A stretch of 64,000 nucleotides of DNA, from contig JAOZOU010000004.1 in NCBI GenBank assembly GCA_029933125.1, forward strand, positions 186,001-250,000, in the 5' to 3' direction. Shown piece by piece: positions 1-10,369 of the stretch. The translations under genes were made by a program, and so were the position numbers. Below the pieces are notes generated by a model. The model was not told the DNA's origin. It did not search any database and was given only the letters and a program-made list of their open reading frames with translations. This DNA comes from a bacterium. Its GTDB lineage: Bacteria; Arandabacterota; Arandabacteria; Arandabacterales; Arandabacteraceae. Numbering within the stretch: the first letter of the stretch is position 1; each line of letters begins with the position of its first letter.

Positions 1-2
1 TT

Positions 3-2771
3 CGCAAACTTTCAGACCTTTCCACTATGCTTGTCGATCTGCTTCCTCAAGCCTGGGAAGCTATTGTGGCGAGGCTTGCGAATGATTCAACTTTCAACAT
101 TGACTCTCATCCTGAGATCGTGAGTCAACTTGTGGACGAGGCCGAAATGGGCTTGCGGCTTGACACCTACGCCACTACCTTTCTGAGACGTTCGCGTAGC
201 CCATACCTCACTCTCAACCTTCGTTATGTGCGGGCAGTATCGCTTGGGTCTGTGGATTCACTCTTTGTCCTGATGAACTCGTCTTCGGATTGGCACACCA
301 GGACTAGGTGTGCTCTTGCGATTCTTGAGATGGCAGATACCTCGCAGCCCGCATCAGCAATTGCTGCTGATGAGGTGACAAGGCAGATGGCTCTGCACGC
401 AGATGAAATTCCCAAGATTGAGATTTTTGCAGCTATCAAGTTGCTAGTCGAGCGCTTGGGCAAGAAGGCTAAGGTCCAAGCTTTAGAGACGATTCTTGAT
501 CGCCTCGAGGAGACATCGGAACCTGTAGCTCTTCTTAACGTCGCAGGTCTTGAGAGGCAAGTTGCCAGACAGAGGGCGCAAAAACTCTATCGGCGCATCG
601 CCTTAGCAGTGATTCCAACCCGAGAGACGCTTGAGGCTGAGAAGGCCTTGTGGGAACTTAAAACCCAGGAACATGATACAACTGGAATTGCAAGTGACCT
701 TGAGGAGCTCATCAGCAAAGGCGGTGATCCCTTCGAACTCGGGAATCTGCTCTTTGAAAAGCTTGGTGCCTACGATAGGGCGATAGCCCATTACAGGAGA
801 GCACTTAAGCAGACGAAGCAGTCCTCCCGTAGAGATAGCATCAAAATGAGGCTTGCGGAGGCTCTTATAAGATCTGGCGCTTCAGCCTCTAGCACATTGA
901 GTAAGGAGATGCGTCGCGAAATCGCAAAGCTTCTCAAGGAGCTCGCGGTTTCCAACTCAGCCCAGGTTAGAAGTATCATTTTACTGACTAAGGCGGCAAC
1001 GGTCTTCTCGAGGCAGGACTACGAGCTTGCCAGTGAGGTTGCCAATCTTCTCAAGAAAAGGTCCAACCTTACCCCCCATGAAATGTATGAAATATACAGA
1101 CTGGCTTACTATTTGTTCCTGCTGGCGAAGCCCAATGCTTCGGATCTGTGTAGCGAGCTGACGGATAGACTTCAGCGCACATATCCAGATTCATCCGAGG
1201 CCGGCCTGAGTATGCTCCTCGATGCACGGATCAAGTTCTTTATGGGTGACTATGTTGGTGCTCTTAAAAGGTATCAGGTATGTCTCAGAAGATGGCGTCA
1301 ACTTGAATCCTTGTGCAATCACGGGATTGCAGAATGCTATTTGTACTCTGGTGGATTCTTGAAAGCCCTCTCATATCTTAAGGCATCGGATCAGGGAGTC
1401 AGGGTTTTGATGGAGATTGGTAAGTGCCACGAGATTCTCGATCAGACAGATTCAGCGCGCGTCTATCTTGAAAGAGCTTGCCGGACCTTCAGCCTGGATC
1501 CTTTTGTAACGATTACAGCTAATTCGACTCTTGGCCTCCTGGTTCTTAAGGGAGGAGGTTCTCTCAGCGATCTTAGCTTCCTCAATCCCAGGGTATTTTC
1601 GCTTGATCGGGGAGCTTTGAGAGAACTCAGGACAATAAGGAGGATGCTACAGGCATATTACCTCGCAAAGCAGGGCTACCGTTTCGCAGAGCGTATTTTG
1701 AGACTCGAACTAAGTGGTGATCAGAGAATTGCTTGCCTTAGTAGATTGTGTGCGGCTGAGGCGATTGTCGCTCATGATGCAGACATTGCCCTCCAGACCT
1801 TACCCCACCTTGGTCAATGCCTCGATATCTTCAATCTCTTCCGGGTGATGAAAAGGAGTGCGGAATATGCCTGTCTTTTGGATTCGATAGGCACTTGCGA
1901 GGCACGCCTTTCTGAGTTTGCAAAGCGCTTTCCCCTTGCAAGTCAGGCCATAGACGACCTTAAGAACGGTTTGATCCTTTGTGTCTTTAGAAATGGCAAG
2001 GGTGCGCAGGCGGTGACCTTGGCCGATAGCCTTGCCAGAGATGGTTACTCTCTAAGTCCTGAAGTTGTCTATCGCGAAGGCATAGAATTCATGCTAAATC
2101 GGAGGTATCGAGACGCGATCGCAACTTTCATGGGTCTTGTTGAGAAGGGTGCAGAGTCGCATCTCTATTACGATGCCTGTTTCAAGCTGGGTACAGCTTA
2201 TTACATGTCTGAGGTTTATGATTCCTCAGCATACTATTTTAGCCTTGCTTCGAGAGCTCCACAGGTAGGCCTTGTGAGGGAGGCCCTTTTCAATGGTGGC
2301 CTGGCCAAGGTTGAGGCTGGAGATAATGCGGGAGCATTTGATCTGTTCTGGGCATATGCAATTCGTTTCCCCTTGGGCAAACACTTTGAGAGGGCACTCA
2401 TGAGAGCAGCCTTTGCGCTCGAGGAAACAGGCAACCATGACCGTGCAATAGGCATCTACAGGCAACTTAGGGGCTATGCAACAGCATCTGAGGTTGCCGC
2501 CGAGGCAACTTACTGGGTGGGGCAGGCATACTCCCTTAAGGGTAGTCACCTGCGTTCAGCACTCGAGTATCTTCGCATAGGCTATCTCTGGCCGGAAGCC
2601 GAAAAATGGGCCGGTACTGCCAGCTTCGAAGCAGGAATTGAGTGCGAAAAAGCTGGTTTGATACCCGAGGCAGTCTTAATTTACAAACAGACAGTCAAGA
2701 CATACGGTAGAAACAGTCACTGGGGAAAAGCGTCTTTTGAAAGGCTGAAAAAGCTTGGTAGCCAGGATTGA
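3..2771 (+). CDS. Large tetratricopeptide-repeat protein, 5' end outside the window
   Basis: The reading frame is open from base 3, with no stop before the first ATG at 27, so the true start is probably upstream of the window. At least 914 residues are present. The protein is rich in alternating Ala/Leu/Tyr helices typical of TPR/Sel1-like solenoids, for example AIAHYRRALKQ near residue 255 and repeated units with small-A-Y spacing between about 680 and 900. I see no signal peptide or membrane segment in the part shown. Such long TPR proteins often act as scaffolds for envelope or gliding machinery, but nothing here fixes a partner. The gene ends 9 bases before uvrA on the same strand. TPR class is well supported; function is unknown. 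Confidence 0.75.
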   Translation, partial: RKLSDLSTMLVDLLPQAWEAIVARLANDSTFNIDSHPEIVSQLVDEAEMGLRLDTYATTFLRRSRSPYLTLNLRYVRAVSLGSVDSLFVLMNSSSDWHTRTRCALAILEMADTSQPASAIAADEVTRQMALHADEIPKIEIFAAIKLLVERLGKKAKVQALETILDRLEETSEPVALLNVAGLERQVARQRAQKLYRRIALAVIPTRETLEAEKALWELKTQEHDTTGIASDLEELISKGGDPFELGNLLFEKLGAYDRAIAHYRRALKQTKQSSRRDSIKMRLAEALIRSGASASSTLSKEMRREIAKLLKELAVSNSAQVRSIILLTKAATVFSRQDYELASEVANLLKKRSNLTPHEMYEIYRLAYYLFLLAKPNASDLCSELTDRLQRTYPDSSEAGLSMLLDARIKFFMGDYVGALKRYQVCLRRWRQLESLCNHGIAECYLYSGGFLKALSYLKASDQGVRVLMEIGKCHEILDQTDSARVYLERACRTFSLDPFVTITANSTLGLLVLKGGGSLSDLSFLNPRVFSLDRGALRELRTIRRMLQAYYLAKQGYRFAERILRLELSGDQRIACLSRLCAAEAIVAHDADIALQTLPHLGQCLDIFNLFRVMKRSAEYACLLDSIGTCEARLSEFAKRFPLASQAIDDLKNGLILCVFRNGKGAQAVTLADSLARDGYSLSPEVVYREGIEFMLNRRYRDAIATFMGLVEKGAESHLYYDACFKLGTAYYMSEVYDSSAYYFSLASRAPQVGLVREALFNGGLAKVEAGDNAGAFDLFWAYAIRFPLGKHFERALMRAAFALEETGNHDRAIGIYRQLRGYATASEVAAEATYWVGQAYSLKGSHLRSALEYLRIGYLWPEAEKWAGTASFEAGIECEKAGLIPEAVLIYKQTVKTYGRNSHWGKASFERLKKLGSQD

Positions 2772-2780
2772 GTAGTTGCG

Positions 2781-5636
2781 ATGGATTTCATAACCGTTAA
2801 AGGTGCAAGGGAGCACAATCTTAAGTCAATCGATGTAAGAATTCCAAGGGATAAGATCACCGTAATAACCGGCCTTAGTGGTTCGGGGAAATCCTCTCTG
2901 GCCTTCGATACTATCTATGCAGAGGGACAGCGACGCTATGTCGAATCTCTCTCAACGTACGCAAGACAATTCCTTGGGCAGATGGAGAAGCCCGACGTTG
3001 ACTATATCGAGGGTCTCTCACCTGCCATCAGCATTGAGCAGAGGACTGCGGGTACCAATCCGAGGTCCACAGTAGGAACAATCACCGAGATCTATGACTA
3101 TTTGCGCTTGCTCTATGCAAGGGTGGGCGTGCCCCATTGCTACAGGTGCAACAAACCTATTTCGAGTCAAACACCTGAACAGATGGTTGATCGCATAATG
3201 GAGCACGAGGACGGCACGCTTGTCAGGATACTTGCCCCACTTATAAGAGGGCGCAAGGGTGAGCATCGCAGCATCCTCGAACGGGCTCGTAGAGAGGGTT
3301 TTGTGAGAGTTCGGATCGATGGCAGGATACGTGACCTAGATGCCAAGATCAAGCTAGCCAAGAACAGGAAGCATACAATTGAGGTCGTTGTCGACAGGAT
3401 AAAGCTCAATCGCCAGGCAAGATGGCGCCTTGCCGACTCAATTGAGACTGCTCTAAAGGTTGGCAAGGGATTGGTCGTGGTAGTTGCTGATCATGAGGAG
3501 ATTCTCCTCAGTCAAATATTTGCCTGTGTTGACTGCGGATTGAGCCTTCCAGAGATCTCACCACGCCTTTTCTCCTTCAATAGCCCATATGGTGCCTGTG
3601 AGGCTTGTGACGGGATTGGTAGGCGGCTTGAGGTTGATCCAGCTCTTGTCATTCCTGATGATTCGATTTCGGTTGCCGATGGAGCCATCATTCCATGGGG
3701 CAAAAGAAGGAGCAATGTAACATGGGCAATCATAGAGTCCGTGGCGAAAAGGTACGGCATAGATCTTAATGTGCCGTTTTCGAAGCTGCCCGAAACTCAC
3801 AAGCGCATATTGTTCTATGGTAGTGGTGACGAAGAGATAAGATTCAGGATACGCAGTGCAAGTGGCAGGTCTAGCGACTACATTTCCTCCTTTGAAGGTA
3901 TTATTCCGAATCTTGAGAGACGTTATGTCGAGACTGAATCTGAACAGATAAGATCTTGGATTGAGGAGTTCATGACTCTCAGGCCATGTCCAGCTTGTGG
4001 TGGTGCGCGACTGAAGCCTGAGAGTCTTGCTGTGAAGATTGCTGGAATGAACATTGCGGAGATTTGTGAGCTTCCGGTTAACAGGTGTCTTGACTTCTTC
4101 ACAGATCTTGAGTTTTCGGGGACTGCAGCCAAAGTTGCTATGCCCATTGTAAAGGAGATAAGGGAGAGGCTTCGATTTATGGTAGACGTGGGGCTTTCCT
4201 ATCTCACCCTAAGCCGTGGAGCTTCCACGCTGGCTGGCGGTGAGCTCCAGAGGATAAGACTTGCAACGCAGATAGGTTCAAGTCTCGTTGGTGTACTATA
4301 TGTGCTCGATGAGCCAAGCATTGGTCTGCACATGCGTGACAATAGCAAGCTTCTCAATACCCTCGCTCGCCTGCGTGATCTTGGTAATACGGTGATTGTT
4401 GTTGAGCATGACCGTGAGACTATACTAAGAGCTGACTATGTTATCGATCTTGGTCCTGGGGCAGGTCGGGATGGGGGACGTGTTGTTGCTGTTGGTACAC
4501 CGGATGAGATAAAGCAGAACCCCGAATCCCTGACAGGAAACTATCTCAATGGTGAGAAAGTGATACCCACTCCTTCTAAACGACGCACTGGAGAGGGGAG
4601 ATATCTCACAATCAGAGGCGCAAGGCAGCACAATCTCAAGAACATAGATGTGAGGATTCCACTCGGGACGCTCACTTGCATAACTGGGGTATCGGGTTCG
4701 GGAAAGAGCACACTCGTTAATGAGATTCTCTATCGTGCTCTCGCTCGACAATTCTACAAGTCGAAGCTCGAGCCGGGTGAGCATGACGGAATTGAAGGAG
4801 TTGATAATATAGACAAGGTTATCGACATTGATCAATCTCCCATTGGAAGAACCCCGAGGTCTAACCCAGCAACCTACACTGGGCTTTTCACACCCATACG
4901 GCAGGTCTTTGCGCAAGTCCCTCAGGCTCGAATGAAAGGCTACCGTCCAGGAAGGTTCAGTTTCAATGTCAAGGGAGGACGGTGTGAGGTATGTCAGGGC
5001 GATGGAGTGATAAAGATCGAGATGCATTTCCTACCTGACGTGTATGTGAGATGTGATGCGTGTAAGGGAAAACGCTATGAACGAGAAACGCTAGAGATAA
5101 AGTATAGGGGCAAAAGCATCGCGGATGTGCTGGAGATGACAGTTGCAGAGGCAAGAGCTTTCTTTGCCAACATACCAGTGATAAAGCGCAAGCTGGACAC
5201 GCTCTATGATGTTGGCTTGGGCTATATCCAGCTCGGGCAGCCTGCTACGACGCTTTCAGGCGGAGAAGCTCAGCGAGTTAAGTTGGCTCGCGAGCTTTCC
5301 AAGGTAAGTACAGGAAGGACACTTTATATTCTTGATGAGCCGACAACAGGACTTCATTTTGAGGATACCCTGATGCTCTTGAACGTTCTCAACCGTCTCG
5401 TTGATAAGGGAAACACTGTGGTGATAATTGAGCACAATCCTGATTGCATAAAAGTGGCTGATCACATAATCGATCTGGGTCCTGAGGGTGGTGATGAGGG
5501 GGGGTACATAGTTGCTGAAGGTACGCCCGAGGATATCGCAGCCTGCAAACGATCATATACAGGTCAGGTTTTGAGAAAGGTCTTCCGACAGGAAGCGAGT
5601 GTGAGGAGACTTGAAAAGCGAGCTCTCTCGGGTTAG
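2781..5636 (+). CDS. uvrA: Excinuclease ABC subunit A (UvrA)
   Basis: DNA-damage-recognition ATPase of nucleotide excision repair, working in the cytoplasm with UvrB and UvrC. The 951-residue length is normal for UvrA. Two ABC ATPase halves are visible: Walker A GLSGSGKS at residues 31-38 and a second GVSGSGKST motif after residue 630, each with an ABC signature (LAGGELQR and LSGGEAQR) followed by Walker B (LDEP). Zinc-binding cysteine pairs are present, including CVDCG...CEACDG in the first half and CEVCQGDG...CDACKG in the second. ATG at 2781 begins the expected [14 protein letters not shown] start. UvrB and UvrC are not in the window. It heads a long co-oriented gene train and is immediately followed by gcvT. 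Confidence 0.97.
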   Translation: MDFITVKGAREHNLKSIDVRIPRDKITVITGLSGSGKSSLAFDTIYAEGQRRYVESLSTYARQFLGQMEKPDVDYIEGLSPAISIEQRTAGTNPRSTVGTITEIYDYLRLLYARVGVPHCYRCNKPISSQTPEQMVDRIMEHEDGTLVRILAPLIRGRKGEHRSILERARREGFVRVRIDGRIRDLDAKIKLAKNRKHTIEVVVDRIKLNRQARWRLADSIETALKVGKGLVVVVADHEEILLSQIFACVDCGLSLPEISPRLFSFNSPYGACEACDGIGRRLEVDPALVIPDDSISVADGAIIPWGKRRSNVTWAIIESVAKRYGIDLNVPFSKLPETHKRILFYGSGDEEIRFRIRSASGRSSDYISSFEGIIPNLERRYVETESEQIRSWIEEFMTLRPCPACGGARLKPESLAVKIAGMNIAEICELPVNRCLDFFTDLEFSGTAAKVAMPIVKEIRERLRFMVDVGLSYLTLSRGASTLAGGELQRIRLATQIGSSLVGVLYVLDEPSIGLHMRDNSKLLNTLARLRDLGNTVIVVEHDRETILRADYVIDLGPGAGRDGGRVVAVGTPDEIKQNPESLTGNYLNGEKVIPTPSKRRTGEGRYLTIRGARQHNLKNIDVRIPLGTLTCITGVSGSGKSTLVNEILYRALARQFYKSKLEPGEHDGIEGVDNIDKVIDIDQSPIGRTPRSNPATYTGLFTPIRQVFAQVPQARMKGYRPGRFSFNVKGGRCEVCQGDGVIKIEMHFLPDVYVRCDACKGKRYERETLEIKYRGKSIADVLEMTVAEARAFFANIPVIKRKLDTLYDVGLGYIQLGQPATTLSGGEAQRVKLARELSKVSTGRTLYILDEPTTGLHFEDTLMLLNVLNRLVDKGNTVVIIEHNPDCIKVADHIIDLGPEGGDEGGYIVAEGTPEDIAACKRSYTGQVLRKVFRQEASVRRLEKRALSG

Positions 5637-5658
5637 AATGTTCCGATTTGGAGGAGCC

Positions 5659-6744
5659 ATGGAACCCAAGCGTACACCACTTTTTGAGAGACATGTGAAG
5701 GCAGGGGCAAGGATTGTTACTTTTGCTGGCTTCCTTATGCCCATCGAATTCACAGGTATTGTTGAAGAGCACCTTAGTGTTCGAAACAGTGTTGGAATCT
5801 TTGATGTCTCCCACATGGGTGAGATATCCATATCTGGTGAAGGTGCTCTCGACTATGTAAACCGTCTAACTACCAACGATGCCTCCAAGCTTGACGTCTG
5901 CCAGGCACAGTACTCCACTATGCTCAACAATTCTGGTGGAATCATAGACGATCTTCTTGTTTATCGGCGCAGGTTTGACTATCTCCTTGTTGTCAATGCT
6001 GCTAACACGGAGAAGGACTTTGCTTGGATTTATGAGAACAGGCCATCTGGCGTAAGGGTTGAGAATCAAAGTGAAGCGACTGGCCAGGTTGCTTTGCAAG
6101 GGCCAAGAGCAGTTGAGATTATGGTAAGGACTTGCGATGGCAACGTCGCTGATCTCGGAAGCTTCAGATCGATGGTGGCATCCATAGGTGGTGTCTCTTG
6201 CCTTGTCTCGAGAACGGGTTATACAGGTGAGGATGGTTTCGAGATATATGCCGATGCTGACAGGATCGGATTGATCTGGGATACGCTGATGGAGACGAAG
6301 CCCTTGCCCAAGCCCTGTGGCCTTGGGGCGCGTGATACCTTGCGACTCGAAGCCGGGATGCGACTTCATGGCGCTGATATTGACGAGACCACCACACCAC
6401 TTGAGGCAGGCTTGGGATGGGTTGTGAAGTTTGACAAGGGGGATTTTTTCGGTAAGCAGGCTCTCCTTGAGCAGAAAGCTAAGGGGCTTCAGCGCAAGCT
6501 CATTGGACTCAAGTCGTTTTCAAAGAGATTTCCCAGGAGAGGCTACAGGGTTGTGGTTGATGGTAAGGAGGTGGGCAGAGTAACCAGCGGTGGCTTCTCA
6601 CCTAGTCTTGAGTGCGGGATTGCCTTTGCCTATGTTGACAAAGAGTTTGCGAAAGAAGGGACGGATTTCAAAATAGATGTGCGTGGGCATCTTATAGATG
6701 CAACCATGGTGAAAGGTCCCTTTTACAAAAGGAGGCGAGACTAG
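5659..6744 (+). CDS. gcvT: Glycine cleavage T protein (aminomethyltransferase)
   Basis: Transfers the methylene group of aminomethyl-lipoyl-GcvH to tetrahydrofolate, releasing ammonia. I chose ATG 5659 (361 aa): GGAGGAG lies just upstream at 5650-5656 and the protein then begins MEPKRTPLFERH, the usual GcvT start. The frame is open further back (TTG 5611, ATG 5638, overlapping uvrA), but those starts add residues not seen in the family. Family motifs include FDVSHMGE near the N-terminus, LQGPRA, and the folate-site region SRTGYTGEDGFE. It begins the gcvT-gcvH-gcvPA-gcvPB run. No glycine riboswitch fits upstream, since uvrA coding sequence occupies that space, so expression is probably by read-through or an internal promoter. 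Confidence 0.96.
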   Translation: MEPKRTPLFERHVKAGARIVTFAGFLMPIEFTGIVEEHLSVRNSVGIFDVSHMGEISISGEGALDYVNRLTTNDASKLDVCQAQYSTMLNNSGGIIDDLLVYRRRFDYLLVVNAANTEKDFAWIYENRPSGVRVENQSEATGQVALQGPRAVEIMVRTCDGNVADLGSFRSMVASIGGVSCLVSRTGYTGEDGFEIYADADRIGLIWDTLMETKPLPKPCGLGARDTLRLEAGMRLHGADIDETTTPLEAGLGWVVKFDKGDFFGKQALLEQKAKGLQRKLIGLKSFSKRFPRRGYRVVVDGKEVGRVTSGGFSPSLECGIAFAYVDKEFAKEGTDFKIDVRGHLIDATMVKGPFYKRRRD

Positions 6745-6758
6745 AAAGGAGTAAGGAA

Positions 6759-7142
6759 ATGACTCAGGTTCCTGATGACCTTCTATACACCGAGAAGCAT
6801 GAATGGGTTAGGGTGCAAGATGACGTGGCTACCATTGGAATAACCGATTATGCGCAGGATCAACTGGGTGATATCGTCTATGTTGAGCTACCTGAGGCCG
6901 GAAGTAAGGTCGCGCAAATGGAAGCTTTTGGCACGATAGAGGCTGTCAAGGCCGTAAGTGATCTCTATTCGCCTGTCTCAGGTGAAGTGATTGAGGTAAA
7001 CGAAGCTTTAAGGGATGACCCTACCTCGATTAAGTCATCTCCCTATGGTGAGGGGTGGATGATAAAGGTGAAGATGAGCAATCAAGATGAACTTGCGACT
7101 CTGCTTCAACCTGACAAGTACCGCGAGCTCGTGGGTGGTTAG
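6759..7142 (+). CDS. gcvH: Glycine cleavage H protein, lipoyl carrier
   Basis: Small carrier (127 aa) that shuttles the aminomethyl group between P, T and L proteins on a lipoyl arm. The lipoylated lysine is Lys64 in the motif IEAVKAVSDLYSPVSGE, and the N-terminal YTEKHEWV and GITDYAQDQLGDIV segments are standard GcvH. ATG 6759 follows GGAGTAAGGA. It sits 14 bases after gcvT and 14 before gcvPA. The LipM-type enzyme at 17018-17761 in the same gene train is the likely source of its octanoyl or lipoyl group, and the dihydrolipoyl dehydrogenase at 44619 the likely reoxidising partner. Confidence 0.97.
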   Translation: MTQVPDDLLYTEKHEWVRVQDDVATIGITDYAQDQLGDIVYVELPEAGSKVAQMEAFGTIEAVKAVSDLYSPVSGEVIEVNEALRDDPTSIKSSPYGEGWMIKVKMSNQDELATLLQPDKYRELVGG

Positions 7143-7156
7143 GTAAGGAATAAGGT

Positions 7157-8512
7157 ATGTTCACGCCTCACAGTCAAAATGAAAAGATCAAGATGCTTAA
7201 GGCGATAGGGGTGGATAGTTTTCAGGATCTCCTTACCGATATACCGCCCGAGATTCGTCTCAAAGAGCCCCTGAAGCTTCGAGGTCGCCTTTCTGAGCTT
7301 GAAGCAAGAAGGTACCTTGAAGATTTGGCATCGCTTAACCTTCGCCCAAATGAGTGGATATCCTTTCTTGGTGGTGGTGCATACGATCATTACATACCAA
7401 GTGTTGTTGACCACATCGTCAGCAGATCCGAGTTTTATACTGCATATACCCCTTATCAGGCTGAAGTAAGCCAGGGCACCCTTCAGACGATCTATGAATT
7501 CCAATCATTGATTGTAAGGTTGACAGGCATGGAAATTGCCAACGCATCCCTTTATGATGGCGCTTCAGCCCTCGCCGAAGGCGTTCTAATGGCAAGTCAT
7601 ATCAACGGACGCAAGCAGGTTGTTGTCAGTGGATGCATTCACCCTCACCGCCTTAAAGTCCTCAAAACGTATCTTCGCTCGAGCGGTTTCGAAGTCAAAG
7701 TTACCTCCTGGCAGCATGGAAGGACGCAAGGCGATGAGATTTCCGATCTTACTACAGATGCTACTGCCTGTGTAGTGGTCGAAAATCCCAATTTTTTCGG
7801 CTGTGTTGAGGATGTTGAACCAATTGCCAATGCGGCTCACAAACATGGCGCACTTCTTATAAGCGTTGTTGATCCAATCTCACTCGGCCTTTTAGCTCCA
7901 CCAGGTCAGTATGGTGCAGATATCGCGGTGGGCGAGGGGCAGGCACTCGGTTGTCCTTTGAGTTTTGGTGGACCTTATCTCGGTTTCCTTGCAACAAGAA
8001 AGTCCTACATCAGAAAAATCCCCGGCAGAATAGTGGGCAGAACTCACGATAGGCACGGCAAGACATGCTATTGCTTAACCCTTCAGACCCGTGAGCAACA
8101 CATAAGGCGGGCTCGAGCAACATCAAATATTTGCACCAATCAGGCCCTGATGGCACTAAGGGCCACTGTCTACCTATGCTGGCTTGGTCGTGATGGCATA
8201 AGCGCGGTGGCAAACCAGTGCCTTGCCAAAGCTCACTATGCCCTTGGCGAGCTTGAGAAGGTCGGGGTGAAGAGAAGGTTTGATGCGCCATTCTTCAGAG
8301 AGTTTGTCGTGGAGTTTCCCAACGATGCTAGAGAGGTGATTCAGCAGCTCGCATCGCGAAAGTTTCTGGCAGGTATCCCCCTCAGTCGTTTCTATCCTGA
8401 AGAGCGAGGGGCTCTGCTCATGGCTTTTACCGAGAAGCGAGCAAAGCTGGAGATAGATATGTTTGTTGAGACGGTGAAGGAGATGGGTGTATGTGCCAAG
8501 AAGGCTGGCTAA
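7157..8512 (+). CDS. gcvPA: Glycine dehydrogenase (decarboxylating) subunit 1
   Basis: N-terminal half-equivalent of the P protein (451 aa), which decarboxylates glycine with pyridoxal phosphate and loads the aminomethyl group on GcvH. Visible motifs are FLGGGAYDHYIPSVVDHI, YTPYQAEVSQGTLQ and GGPYLGFLATR, all diagnostic of GcvPA. In this split form the PLP lysine sits in subunit 2. ATG 7157 follows AAGGAATAAGG. The 3' end overlaps gcvPB by 22 bases in a different frame, which suggests translational coupling of the two subunits that form one heterotetrameric enzyme. Confidence 0.97.
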   Translation: MFTPHSQNEKIKMLKAIGVDSFQDLLTDIPPEIRLKEPLKLRGRLSELEARRYLEDLASLNLRPNEWISFLGGGAYDHYIPSVVDHIVSRSEFYTAYTPYQAEVSQGTLQTIYEFQSLIVRLTGMEIANASLYDGASALAEGVLMASHINGRKQVVVSGCIHPHRLKVLKTYLRSSGFEVKVTSWQHGRTQGDEISDLTTDATACVVVENPNFFGCVEDVEPIANAAHKHGALLISVVDPISLGLLAPPGQYGADIAVGEGQALGCPLSFGGPYLGFLATRKSYIRKIPGRIVGRTHDRHGKTCYCLTLQTREQHIRRARATSNICTNQALMALRATVYLCWLGRDGISAVANQCLAKAHYALGELEKVGVKRRFDAPFFREFVVEFPNDAREVIQQLASRKFLAGIPLSRFYPEERGALLMAFTEKRAKLEIDMFVETVKEMGVCAKKAG

Positions 8513-9951
8513 GGTTCGGACAGACGCTTTTTGAAAAGAGCAGAGATGGCAGGGGTTCTTGTTCCTTGCCTGAGCTCGACGTGGAAGCTGTTGAACCCGA
8601 ATCCGTGATCCCATCAAACCTTCTCAGGCAAAAGCCTGCTGAGATGCCTGAGCTCAGTGAGCCCGAGATTGTTAGGCACTTCGTAGGACTTTCGGTAACC
8701 AATCATCATGTTGATCGTGATCTTTATCCCCTCGGCTCGTGTACGATGAAGTATAATCCCAAAGTTTGTGAGGATGTTGCGAATCTAGCTGGGTTTGTTG
8801 CGATTCATCCCTTCTCGCCCCCTGAGACAATTCAGGGTGCCTTGAGGCTCATGTATGAGCTCGGTCAAGCTCTTTGTGAAATAACGGGTATGGACGACTT
8901 CACCCTGGCCCCTGCAGCAGGAGCCCATGGAGAGTTCACAGGTATGCTCATGGTGAGAGCTTATCATGAGGCTAAGGGCAACCCAAGAAGTAAGGTGCTT
9001 ATTCCTGATTCGGCTCATGGTACCAATCCAGCAAGTGTGACTATTGCAGGCTATAGAGCTGTTGAGATTCCATCGGATTCGACTGGACGCATCGATGTTG
9101 AAAGGCTCAAGGCACATCTTGATCAAGAAGTTGCAGCTCTCATGGTCACCAATCCCAACACTCTTGGCTTTTTTGAGACCAATATCGCTGAGGTTGCTGA
9201 TCTCATTCATGGCGTTGGGGGCCTCGTCTACATGGATGGAGCGAATATGAATGCTCTTCTCGGGATTTCACGTCCCGGGGATTTTGGCATTGACATTGCC
9301 CACCTCAATCTTCATAAGACATTCGGAACCCCGCATGGAGGGGGTGGGCCGGGTTCTGGACCGCTTGTTGTTAAGAAAGCTCTGAGTCCGTTTCTTCCTG
9401 TGCCTGTGATTGTCAAAGAGGGGGAGAAGTACAGACTTGAAGAGGATCGCCCGCAGTCAATTGGTCGCATCCACGGTTTCTATGGCAACTTTGGGGTTAT
9501 GGTGAAAGCCTATTGCTATATCCTTCTCGCAGGCCCAGAGGGCTTGCGCGAAATTGCTGAATGCGCAACAATCAATGCCAACTACTTGCTTGCGAAGCTC
9601 CGAAGATATTTCGAAGTTCCTTATGATGGGTTCTGTAAGCATGAATTTGTTCTCAGCGGTAAGGACAAGGCCGCGAAGGGTGTCAAAACTCTTGACATTG
9701 CCAAGCGCTTGATGGATTTTGGGTTTCACCCTCCCACCATTTATTTTCCGTTGATAGTTGAAGAGGCTTTGATGATTGAGCCGACTGAGAGTGAGAATCT
9801 TGAGACTCTCGATAGGTTCGTAGAAGCAATGGTATGCATAAACGAGGAAATAGAGCGAGATCCTGAAAAGGTCAAGAGCGCACCCCATACCACACCGGTT
9901 GGAAGGGTGGATGAAGCAAATGCAGCCAGGGGACTCGATGTCGCCGGATGA
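8491..9951 (+). CDS. gcvPB: Glycine dehydrogenase (decarboxylating) subunit 2
   Basis: PLP-bearing half of the split P protein (486 aa). The Schiff-base lysine is Lys276 in LNLHKTFGTPHGGGGPGSGP, followed by the glycine-rich loop typical of P proteins. Earlier motifs are PLGSCTMKYNPK and DSAHGTNPAS. ATG 8491 lies inside the end of gcvPA, and no other usable start occurs before the conserved LFEKSRDGRG segment, so the 22-base overlap appears real. Together with GcvT, GcvH and the distant L protein this completes glycine cleavage, used either for glycine catabolism or, in reverse, for glycine synthesis in anaerobes. Confidence 0.97.
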   Translation: MCQEGWLRFGQTLFEKSRDGRGSCSLPELDVEAVEPESVIPSNLLRQKPAEMPELSEPEIVRHFVGLSVTNHHVDRDLYPLGSCTMKYNPKVCEDVANLAGFVAIHPFSPPETIQGALRLMYELGQALCEITGMDDFTLAPAAGAHGEFTGMLMVRAYHEAKGNPRSKVLIPDSAHGTNPASVTIAGYRAVEIPSDSTGRIDVERLKAHLDQEVAALMVTNPNTLGFFETNIAEVADLIHGVGGLVYMDGANMNALLGISRPGDFGIDIAHLNLHKTFGTPHGGGGPGSGPLVVKKALSPFLPVPVIVKEGEKYRLEEDRPQSIGRIHGFYGNFGVMVKAYCYILLAGPEGLREIAECATINANYLLAKLRRYFEVPYDGFCKHEFVLSGKDKAAKGVKTLDIAKRLMDFGFHPPTIYFPLIVEEALMIEPTESENLETLDRFVEAMVCINEEIERDPEKVKSAPHTTPVGRVDEANAARGLDVAG

Positions 9952-10369
9952 ATCCGCCAGGCTTGAGTGGAGTGTTTTACCTTTCAAGGAGAATCTCAAG
10001 CGCTCCATGATAGTTGTTGGTATAATAATAGGGAGTGGTTTCGTCGTGTATCTTGGTTTTGGCGATGTTTTTCTGGGGGTGCTATCCGTTGTCATCCTTC
10101 TTGTTTCGCTTCATACCTACTTTACAAGGACTACTTATTGCCTTACATCCAAAGGTGTCGAAATCAGGAGTTCTCTTGGACGGACTTTCAAGTCTTGGTC
10201 TGAATTCAAACGCTTCCATGCTGATGGCAAAGGAATAAGCCTTTCCCCTTTTGAGAAGCCATCAAGGCTTGAACCCTTTAGATCTGTCCGTCTATTGTAT
10301 GGAGGTAATAGGGAAGATGTGGTGGAATTTGTTTCGAAGAACATCGGGCGAGACACCACCGACAATTGA
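9911..10369 (+). CDS. Small membrane protein, possibly with a PH-like domain
   Basis: About 152 aa from ATG 9911; TTG 9899, ATG 9920 and ATG 9938 are alternatives. GGAAGGGTGG lies just upstream of 9911. It starts inside the last 41 bases of gcvPB. Two adjacent hydrophobic segments (about residues 30-70) are followed by a soluble part with YFTRTTYCLTSKGVEIRSS and a strand-rich segment ending in a helix. This layout resembles small bacterial PH-like (bPH_2/YcxB-type) membrane proteins, but the match is from memory and weak. It overlaps the next small gene by 53 bases, so the two are probably made together. Function unknown. Confidence 0.6.
   Translation: MKQMQPGDSMSPDESARLEWSVLPFKENLKRSMIVVGIIIGSGFVVYLGFGDVFLGVLSVVILLVSLHTYFTRTTYCLTSKGVEIRSSLGRTFKSWSEFKRFHADGKGISLSPFEKPSRLEPFRSVRLLYGGNREDVVEFVSKNIGRDTTDN

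Noticed and set aside
4425-5027. Minus-strand 200-codon open frame opposite uvrA
   Set aside because: Shadow of the conserved second ATPase half of UvrA.
5400-5658. Glycine riboswitch upstream of gcvT
   Set aside because: The space is uvrA coding sequence, with no room for an aptamer.
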